A DNA stretch of 64,000 nt, taken from the NCBI GenBank assembly GCA_963693285.1, contig OY848921.1:992001-1056000 (forward strand), written 5' to 3'. The translations under genes were made by a program, and so were the position numbers. The stretch comes from Xestospongia muta (taxonomy: Eukaryota; Porifera; Demospongiae; Haplosclerida; Petrosiidae). Below are positions 56,901-64,000 of the stretch, piece after piece (positions within the stretch are counted from its first letter, which is position 1; every line of letters starts with the position of its first letter). The notes under the pieces are model-generated. The model saw nothing but the letters and a program-made list of their open reading frames with translations. It had not been told where the DNA came from and made no database searches.

Positions 56901-57493
56901 TTATCTTACTGGTAGTCAACTAATCAATGCCTCAAAGACCTCATTTTTCTTCATTCAAATTTTTAATGCTAGTAACTTGAAGTCAGTACATCCATTTTTA
57001 ACTAGATATTATATCAGACTATGTTTAGTTATACTGCACAAGTCCATACTATTCCTATTGTTGTTACTTTGGTAACAAAGAGTGGAGCTTCTGAAGATCT
57101 CAAGGATGGTGTACAACATGAAATGGCTATGCTAGGCAGACAACTTAGTGTCAATATTTCAGTAGTCGATATAGACAGATTTGGTAAAACATATTTTAAT
57201 TTATGTTTGATTTTTTGTGTTTATAAGATGGCTGTCCAGCTGACAAAACTATCATACTATCACATTCTGGCAAGAAAGATCTTGAACTTATCCTCTTCTG
57301 GCCTGAAACTAATATTGGAGGAGAAGCTATAGTCAGCTGTCCTTGTGGAAATAGCAGTTCAGGAGGACAAATATTACAAGCTAGTAGATATTGTGGAGGA
57401 GACTTTACCAGAGGTGCTGAATGGTCTAAAGGAAACATAGCAGCTTGTAATTTCACTGACTTAGCAAGAGAAATATGTAAGCTTGAGCGGTAG
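50086..57493 (+). CDS. Gene 5: receptor ectodomain cut by a transposon in the HRM exon
   Basis: Exons: 50086-50500, 50553-50699, 50751-50933, 51049-51306, 53364-54698, 54748-54777, 54822-55085, 55134-55442, 55521-55808, 55858-56196, 56246-56365, 56413-56700, 56748-56845, 56893-56981, 57029-57183, 57228-57478. All phases agree. The ATG at 50086 starts MKISLFLTAVLIVILPFATG. The HRM exon then runs into the inserted element and stops at TAG 57491-57493 after four foreign codons, giving about 1527 residues with no membrane anchor. Domain order: Cys-rich E1-E2, EGF, Ig1, IgGFc, Ig2, Ig3, Ig5, Ig6, EGF, Ig7, unassigned module, HRM (partial). Ig4 and the mucin exon are absent. IgGFc contains one unusual Cys (YGCEGIKK). 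Confidence 0.7.
51307..53363 (+). other. Longest Ig1-IgGFc intron (gene 5)
   Basis: 2057 bp. The first 620 bp match the gene 6 flank (62674-63300). The last 320 bp match gene 4's intron (GGGGGAGGAATGACTCAG). The central part, about 52440-53020, is not seen in gene 4. It contains a 69-codon minus-strand ORF (52592-52801) with hydrophobic sequence that I cannot assign. Confidence 0.55.
57469..57478 (+). repeat. Left target-site duplication
   Basis: AGAAATATGT, repeated exactly at 58367-58376 on the other side of the element. It belongs to HRM codons for REIC. Next to the element's first bases it creates a strong donor-like GTAAGC. Confidence 0.85.
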
Positions 57494-57615
57494 TGAAATT
57501 TTGCTTTACGGTATACCTTTGCATGCAATTTCACGATATTACTAAAAAACTTTATTGATTAATAACTCAAAACATTATTAAAAAAACATGTTCCAAAAAA
57601 AGACAGGAAAAAAAA

Positions 57616-57843
57616 CTAAGTGATAAACTGGTAAATATAGTGATAGATGTAATACATGGTTAGGAAAAGTTCCAGGTTCTTAAATGTAAGTGATAAACTA
57701 GACCATGTCCGTTTTAAGTTTTTCTCCATTTGGTCACATACCTCAGCAAACAGTGCAGGAATTGCATGACAACTGAAATAGTCTTTGTGGGGTAGCTGAT
57801 ATCTAGGATTTAACCATTTTATCATGTCATGAAAGCCAAGCAA
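57616..57843 (-). pseudogene. Internal hAT transposase fragment
   Basis: A 75-codon remnant contains FHDMIKWLNPRYQLPHKDYF and HAIPALFAEVCDQMEKNLK. This matches the segment just before the RNase H-like core in ZBED/hAT proteins (PRY-x-LPS, IP-x-LY). It is separated from the BED remnant by about 90 bp; the core and dimerisation regions are absent. Confidence 0.65.
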
Positions 57844-57934
57844 TGCTTATTAGTAGCATGTCTTTAGCTAAGCAATGAGTAATACCATTTGTGATCTGTT
57901 TGTATTCTGATGAACCAGTATTGATTAATTTTGT

Positions 57935-58246
57935 TCAAACTATACAGTCCTCAATGGTAATCTGTGATTTATCATTTTGAGTAGAAGAGGCTTTCCTACT
58001 AGGATTAACTTCCCAATATTGCTCTGGGTGGTTGTTCTTGAGGTGTGAGAGTAAATTAGTAGTATTTCCATGAACAGCATGTACATCATTCAGACACAAC
58101 TTAGATGTTGGAGTGTTGGTGTCTTTCACTCGACTATTTCCGTCCATTGTAAGATCAAAGTGTTTCCATACTTTAGATTTTGTATTTTTTCTCAGCTAGA
58201 CGAACAGATGGTCCTGTTTTATCTCAACACTGTTACTGGCAGCCAT
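57935..58246 (-). pseudogene. BED zinc-finger remnant of hAT transposase
   Basis: From ATG at 58246-58244 the minus strand reads MAASNSVEIKQDHLFV, a TAG, then KSKVWKHFDLTMDGNSR and NTPTSKLCLNDVHAVHGNTT and HLKNNHPEQYWEV. This is the BED fold order (W..F, C-x2-C, H-x4-H), with SKLC in place of C-x2-C. It is the DNA-binding end of ZBED-like hAT transposases and is inactive. Confidence 0.7.
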
Positions 58247-58366
58247 CTTAACAATCCACGTGGTTATTAATGGTTAATTAATTAACGGTAATACGGTATT
58301 ATAAAAAATTGACAGTATATCGTTTCCATTTTAATTCTACTAATTATCGTAACACCGCTCAACCTT

Positions 58367-58376
58367 AGAAATATGT
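58367..58376 (+). repeat. Right target-site duplication
   Basis: Second copy of AGAAATATGT. With the element's last bases it forms an acceptor-like CAACCTTAG. Removal of the element from ATAT/GTAAGC to TTAG/AAAT would add 6 bp and create an in-frame TAA. Confidence 0.85.
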
Positions 58377-60795
58377 CAGCTGAGAAATGTTTGTTTCTTG
58401 TCCACAATTATCAAAATAATTTGCTAACGTTTTTACATCTTCTTGTCACTGATAGAGTGGTAGAGCTAAAGAGACTTACAAGTAGCAACAGCCTCTTAGG
58501 AACAACTGAGGTGTCAGCAGATGTGACTGTACTCATAACTGCCACTGAAGGAGTATCAGGAAACCTCACAGTAAGAAATTATTTGATGTATTTTTGTTAT
58601 CACATTGATAGTTAACTACAACATTTTTAGAAGTAGTGGACAACATATTAGATGTCAATCAAGATACATTACAAACCAGTCAAGAAACCTCTAACACATC
58701 AGCTAAGTTAGTTTGTTATTTCAAGTAAATATTAGTACATATTTTGTAGGATATTTGAAGCTATTGAATCAGTTGTGGAGAATATACCACTTACTAATAC
58801 ATCAGAACCTGTTGTAATTTCTCTAAAGTCATTTGCTGTATCTGTGCAACTAATAGACATTGAAGAATTTAAACAATCTGGTCAAATGTTTGGTGTAAAT
58901 TTTGGAGACTTTTCTAATGATAATCAAAGCCTTAATTCCAATGATCTTACATTTGGAGGATCTAATCAACAACCAACTGCTGCTATCAATCTACCCAGAA
59001 ATTTACTAAATGGACTTCCAAACATCACTAATAATACTAGAATCACTCATTCAGTATTCATCACTGACTCATTATTCCTGAGGAGAGATGACAATTTCCA
59101 AAAGGTTGGTAGTATTATCATTTCAGCTGCTGTAGTAGGGACAGATACTATCAGGGGACTTAATCCTCCTGTGGGTCTTAGTTTCATGATCAACCCAGTG
59201 AGTATAGGATTTTTTATTTGTTCATTGTCTGCTTTCTAAACTTTAGAATATAAATGGTTCATCTCCTCAGTGTTCATTTTGGAATCAATCACGAAACAAA
59301 AGTTCTCTGTGAATGTAATCATCTCACAAGCTTTGCTATATTATTGATAACAAATGTTGTTTGTTTAATGATATAAATATTTATTTTGATATTCAGGATG
59401 TGTCTGTGACAGTTGAACCAACAGAGAGAACAGGATTGACATTGTTCTTGGATACTGTGACTTACATTGGTATCATTGTATCCCTGGTTTGTATGACAAT
59501 AACTGTTGTCTCGTATCTCTCTAACAAGTAAAATACTATTATAACTACAAATTTGTTGATATGTGTGTCATGCTTTGTTCTTACAGAAAACTTTGTACTT
59601 CTGATCATGGACAACTTCTCTTCAATTTATGTTTTGCTTTAATGGGTCTTTACATTACATTTATTTTTGCTGTTCACAGTCGAGATGTTCCAGGTCTCTG
59701 TGCTGTTACAGGAGCAGTGTTACAGTATTTTTTCCTGGTGACATTCATGGTGATGGCTGCAGAGGCTATCAATTTGTACATGAATTTAGTGATTGTTCTT
59801 GGTCAGAAAATTAGACATTTTGTTTTGAAGGCTACTATTGTATCTTGAAGTAAGTACTGATAGTATTGTTATTATTTGACTCCCTTTTATTGTGTATTAG
59901 TAACTCCATTCTTTATTGTATTGTTCTGCTTTGCTCCCAATTACAAAAACTATTTGAGTGATCATTTGTAAGTTCATTGATTTAAAAAGTGATTACATTC
60001 TATAATTTTTATAGTTGTCAAGCTTTCAATGTGCCATTTTATATTGGTACAGTAATTCCATTTCTGATCATCTACATTTTTAATTGGGTGGTGTTCTTTA
60101 TTATCATTGTCTCTCTTATACGAAAAAATCTTCAGTCTGATTCAAAATCAAAGAAAGAGAAAGGCAAAAAATCTTTCTTTTACCAACAACTTGTTATAGT
60201 TACAACATTGTCTATTTTGTTTGGTTTGGGGTGGGGTATTGGATTGCTAGCCACTCAAGATATCCATAACAATAAGACAGTTCGAGATCTCCTTGCTGCA
60301 TTGTTTGTGATCTTGACTGCCTTTCATGGTTTGTTTATTTTCATAATGCACTGTCTTCATTCAAAGGAAGTAAGAATCACTTGGAAACAATGGGTTTTTA
60401 ATGTCACTGGCAAAGATATCAGTCAATTTTCTACATCAACACTTCCTCGCAAACACCAGAAACGATATATTGGAACAGATAATTCTGGAGTACCTCTTAA
60501 ATCTTTCTCTTCAGGAAAATCCACTTATGATGATACAACTTTAAGGAAACAATCAAACTCTGTAGAAAGTGGAACTCTTCAATCTTGTGAACAAAAGGCT
60601 CAAAGTACTCCTGTAGATGTCTTGACTATAGAGAATAGAGAGGTAAAGATAGAAAGTGATAGATTTGCTGTGACAATATTTACTAAGTCCTTTCCTGACG
60701 ATGAGGTGGATAAGAAAAAAAAATTTGTGAAGAGAAGAGGAACAGAAGTAATAGAAATATTAGTCTATCAACTAAATGGTTTAGCTAGCTTGTAA
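58377..60795 (+). pseudogene. Decayed 3' half of gene 5 (GAIN to tail)
   Basis: The last 12 bp of HRM (58377-58388) are followed by GAIN exons 58439-58570, 58612-58706 and 58750-59197. The acceptor of the first is lost (TTTACAT in place of TTCACAG). About 125 bp covering the GPS intron and the start of the GPS exon are deleted (AATCAATC joined to ACGAAAC at about 59290), which shifts frame before CNHL. The GPS donor is GATAAC. The TM2-4 exon (59587-59849) ends TCT TGA, a stop in place of Trp. A frameshift near 60712 replaces the usual tail end with a longer one (to 60795). TM5-TM7 are otherwise well kept, so decay is recent. Confidence 0.85.
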
Positions 60796-61459
60796 AGACA
60801 TGTTGATTATTAGGTGTAATGTTTTTAAACTTTCATTAAATTTCAATAGTGCTAGGGTTTTTATTATATAATTGTATTATATATATATATATTGTAGCAA
60901 AGGGAAAATTTATTGAAAACCTTATTGTTTGTTACATTTGATATTTTAAGAGTGAGTTTTTAGACTTTAAAGATTGATGATTTTCAACAATGGCTGAAGT
61001 CAGTACTAAATCTATGACTGACTATCTAGTTACTTTGGATTGGTAGATGGATAACTGAATGAATGAAACTATAGACAGAGTTATTACTAACCAGTGTACG
61101 AGTTGTGATGCAAACTTTGTGAGAATTATGAGTCATCAAGTAAACTAACTATTGCTTATGATGACATGACAAAAGTGGTTCTACCCAAAGGTGATCTTAG
61201 TTACAAGATCAATTCTAAAACTCAAATTAAAACAGATGATCTTTTTTCGTTACTAAAAGGTATCCCTTAGACTTGACGTGACAGACAATATTCTATATTA
61301 TTAATTCAAAGTTAATAAGCGATTATATAATCTTTTGCAACTGACCATAACTACTTGCTGTATCAGCAGTTTAGTTATTAACAATTGAATACTTACTGAT
61401 AAAAACTTTTCAGCGAGGTTCTTTACTTAAAAATTTAGTGCTTTCATTCAAGCAGAGTG
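60796..61459 (+). promoter_or_regulatory. Spacer between gene 5 remnant and gene 6
   Basis: ATTAAA at 60835-60840 and a (TA)n run near 60879-60893 mirror the other 3' flanks. From about 61020 the conserved block upstream of Cys-rich first exons runs to the gene 6 ATG, ending CTTTCATTCAAGCAGAGTG. Confidence 0.45.
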
Positions 61460-62673
61460 ATGAAGATACCTCTGTTCTTAACAGCTGTACTGATAGTAAT
61501 ACTGCCATTAGCTACTGGACAATCATCCTGTCCTCTCCCTACAGTAGATGATATAGAGAGGGAGTTGAATAATCTACTTGTTGATGTCATTGGAGATGGA
61601 TCATATGCTCCTAATGTATCATCACATCAGTATACTTGTCTTGCTCAAGGATTAACTAGAGATACTTATCGTAGAGTATCTATTATAGCTACATTTACTC
61701 CTAACAATGGACAACCTCAGGAAACTCAACACTTTCAGTTAGAGTGTTCAAGTGGTACATGGAATGCAAGAACTAATGATGGTTTTGAGACTCCTCCCTC
61801 TAATCCAATAGAAAGAAGAGATTGTTTTACTTGTGTACCTGAAAATCTTTTTGGTGACTCTAACCATTGTTTTGGTAAGTTAACATGATATTATTGTTGA
61901 TATTAATAATAATTTATAAATAGAGTGTAGTGCAACCTGCAGGAATATGGGACAAGGAAGTTGTGTATCATCTATTAATGATTGTTGTCCATTCTTTGGT
62001 CTTGACAATATGTGTACTACATCATGTCCAACTAACTATGTTGCCAGTGCTAATACCAACTTTACATGTGGTAAGTAAAATAATATATATCTAATACATT
62101 GATCCTATACTATGTAGCCTGTAATTATACCTGTGGTCCTAGTGAAGTTGCTAATGCTGCATGTAATGGATGTAATCTGACTGATATCTGTCTACGAGAT
62201 ATGCCTTGTCAAAATGGAGGATCATGTATATTGTTATCTACCCCTAATAACTACACATGTAATTGCAGTGGTACTGGATATATTGGTACTAATTGTACTG
62301 GTAAGCTATCTGTGTTACTATGGCTACTACAACAAGGAATTTAATAAGTTATACTCCCACAACCTTAATTTGAGTTATCACAACAAGTATTGTTATTGAA
62401 CTATATCTTTACTAGGTCCTCTAGTAATAACACCATCAGGATCAGTGATAGTATTACACGGCAATGATCTATTAGCTAAATGTGAAGCTAGTGGTAATAT
62501 TCTCTCCTATCAGTGGTTAGATAGTAATGGAGTTATTATCACTACTTCAAATTCAAGTCCTCTACTATTGAATATAACTAATGTGACTCAGTCTGACAGT
62601 GGAACATATATCTGTAAAGTAATCTATATCAACTCAACAACTGAGAACTCGAGTATTCTCATAACAGTTGAAG
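61460..62673 (+). CDS. Gene 6: first four exons of another array member
   Basis: Exons: 61460-61874 (signal peptide MKIPLFLTAVLIVILPLATG plus E1), 61924-62070 (E2), 62118-62300 (E3/EGF), 62416-62673 (Ig1). All are open and phase 1-1, with good splice sites. No IgGFc exon follows in the remaining 1.3 kb. The downstream intron matches gene 5's for about 620 bp, then changes to spacer sequence and a broken E1. So the gene either continues beyond the window past an embedded fragment, or is a truncated 5' piece. Confidence 0.65.
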
Positions 62674-63867
62674 GTAAATATAACTATTTATAACTAAATG
62701 TATACCAATTAACACATAAGTAAACAAATGATAGATATTAAAAATGGGTGGTGCTACATTCTTGACATAAGTATTAGTTAATGTAGATGCTGTGACTCTT
62801 ATTGAAGGTAATACAATAATAGAATTTTTTTTTTATCTTGTTAGGTATAAATTCTTTCATAATATTTATTGATAAACAAAACATAATAAATTGACCTATT
62901 TCCAATCTGGCAATAATATTTTATAAAATTATTGTGAATAAATTTATGTACTAGCCTACATAGATCATGGGATATCTACAAAAATCGTGATAATCAGAAA
63001 TGATAACTTACAGTATATTATCTACTACCATTATAACAATAATACTATTATTAACATCAACCACTAATATTATTTAAGCTTGCATTGTTTGTTACTATAG
63101 CAACTTTATAATTAAAACATGTTTTTATAGTAGAATATAAATTGATTAGGTAATAGTGAACTAACATAACATCAACCAATCTTAATGACTACTATATAAT
63201 AACATTACTGTATACACTAAGTATCTAAGTACTTGTAAGTATTGTAAGTATTTGTATATTTTCACTGTGTAGTATCTTTCCTAAGCACATATTGTATAAT
63301 AGCTTTTGAATAGTACTATTAGTGTCCATATTATCTACAGTAGGAAGAGGATATTAACCAATAGGTAATGTCAATAGGAAGAGGATATTAACCAATAGGT
63401 AATGTCAATATTACTATATTAACCAATAGGTAGTGTCAATATTACTATTAGTACAAATGATACAAAATATAAGTGATAAACTAGACTACTTTAGATAGAT
63501 ATGTTTATTTCTAATCACTTGTGAGAGTTTTGATACAAACTTTGTGAGAGTTATGAGTCACCAAGTAGACTAACTCTTGCTTATGAGACATGTCATGGTA
63601 AAAGTGGTTCTACCCAAAAGTCATCTTAGTGCCAGGACCAATTCTAGTAGTCAAATTAAAATAGATACTGACTTGACAAGCTATTCCATGTATATCTACA
63701 TTATTAATTCAAAGTTAATATAGTCTTTTGCAAATGACCATACCTACTTGCTGTATCAGTAGTTTAGTTATTATTAATCAATGAATACTTATTAATAAAA
63801 AATAACTTTTAGGCAAGGTTCTTTACTTTAAAATTTAGCGCTTTTCATTCAAGCAGAGTGACAAGAG
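62674..63867 (+). other. Flank after gene 6 exon 4
   Basis: 62674-63300 is homologous to the start of gene 5's long intron. 63341-63449 is a local tandem repeat. From about 63500 there is another copy of the spacer found upstream of first exons (GATACAAACTTTGTGAGAGTTATGAGTC to CATTCAAGCAGAGTGACAAGAGG). No open exon seen. Confidence 0.55.
63341..63449 (+). repeat. Short tandem repeat of about 34 bp
   Basis: TAGGAAGAGGATATTAACCA followed by ATAGGTAATGTCAA occurs twice in tandem. It is then repeated in part (ATTAACCAATAGGTAGTGTCAATATTACTAT). Not present in the related intron of gene 5. Confidence 0.75.
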
Positions 63868-64000
63868 GATGAAAATACCTCTGTTCTTGCCATTAGCTAC
63901 TGGACAATCATAGGTCCTCTCCTTACAGTAGATGATATAGAGAGAGAGTTAATTAGTCTACTCATATTTACCAATGGAGCAGAATCACATCATCCTAACG
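63868..64000 (+). pseudogene. Broken Cys-rich first exon at the right edge
   Basis: ATG 63868 starts MKIPLFLPLATGQS, a signal peptide with its central 24 bp deleted. It is followed at once by TAG (CAATCATAGGTCC in place of CAATCATCATGTCC). The rest (VDDIERELISLLIF..) is recognisable to the window end. It cannot yield a normal secreted protein. Confidence 0.75.

Larger units (their letters stand above)
57479..58366 (-). mobile_element. 888 bp non-autonomous hAT (ZBED-type) transposon in gene 5
   Basis: Termini AAGCTTGAGCGGT (57479-57491) and, inverted, AAGGTTGAGCGGT (58366-58354) match at 12 of 13 positions. The target AGAAATATGT is duplicated at 57469-57478 and 58367-58376 (10 bp as aligned; 8 bp would be usual for hAT). 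Removing 57479-58376 restores the HRM exon to its 263 bp family length. Minus-strand remnants: a BED zinc-finger region (VWKHFDL, NTTNLLSHLKNNHPEQY) with one zinc Cys changed to Ser and an in-frame TAG at 58198-58196; and a hAT segment (WLNPRYQLPHKDYF, 57843-57616). The catalytic core is missing. Confidence 0.8.

Noticed and set aside
57021..57332. ORF starting ATGTTTAGTTATACTG, a possible internal start
   Set aside because: The ATG lies in the intron before the acceptor at 57028. The exon and its phase match all other copies, and the ORF then runs through the next intron.
1..64000. Possibility that the array is assembly duplication of one gene
   Set aside because: Copies differ by module content, independent lesions and many substitutions, and spacers differ after gene 4. 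Simple duplication of one locus does not explain this, although long-read confirmation at junctions would still be useful.

Overview
The window is metazoan nuclear DNA, most likely from a sponge (a demosponge such as Amphimedon is my best guess). It is AT-rich, has many introns of about 45-80 bp, and encodes adhesion-type (class B2) GPCRs with HRM, GAIN/GPS and 7TM regions joined to Ig, EGF and IgGFc-binding-like ectodomains. The species is an inference; the multi-domain receptor architecture is read directly from the translated exons. No bacterial-type genes, rRNA, tRNA or CRISPR were seen. Layout on the + strand, a head-to-tail array of about 8-15 kb paralogues: gene 1 (start before the window, ends 12842); a degraded 5' exon cassette and a fragment of an unrelated gene (13224-15797); gene 2 (16031-24733, complete); gene 3 (25481 to about 31847, truncated), interrupted by a 4.2 kb inverted SRCR-Ig pseudogene (31838-36074, minus strand) and followed by its broken 3' half (36075-37750); gene 4 (38503-47955, complete); degraded 5' exons (48797-49868); gene 5 (50086 to about 57493), cut in its HRM exon by an 888 bp hAT-type element (57479-58366) and followed by a decayed 3' half (to 60795); gene 6 (61460-62673, first four exons only); and another broken first exon at the right edge (63868-64000). 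Each complete receptor reads: signal peptide, with or without a Cys-rich N-terminal block and EGF, then Ig1, a 445-residue IgGFc-binding-like domain, optional Ser/Thr-rich mucin-like exon, Ig2, Ig3, optional Ig4, Ig5 (no cysteines), Ig6, EGF, Ig7, a short unassigned extracellular region, HRM, GAIN, GPS (CNHL/TS cleavage site), seven membrane segments and a polar cytoplasmic tail. Nearly all ectodomain exons are symmetric phase 1-1, so modules can be lost, gained or duplicated without breaking frame, and the copies differ in exactly this way. Exon boundaries were checked by length and phase; genes 1, 2 and 4 remain open throughout. Genes 3 and 5 were each cut at the HRM/GAIN boundary by unrelated events and could now encode only secreted ectodomains of about 1530 residues. 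Gene 1 appears to result from an intron-to-intron fusion that duplicated the Ig1/IgGFc block, and it carries an expansion of about 45 copies of a 60 bp Ser/Thr repeat. The picture is a fast-evolving surface-receptor cluster; a role in recognition (microbe, mucus or self/non-self) is conjecture.
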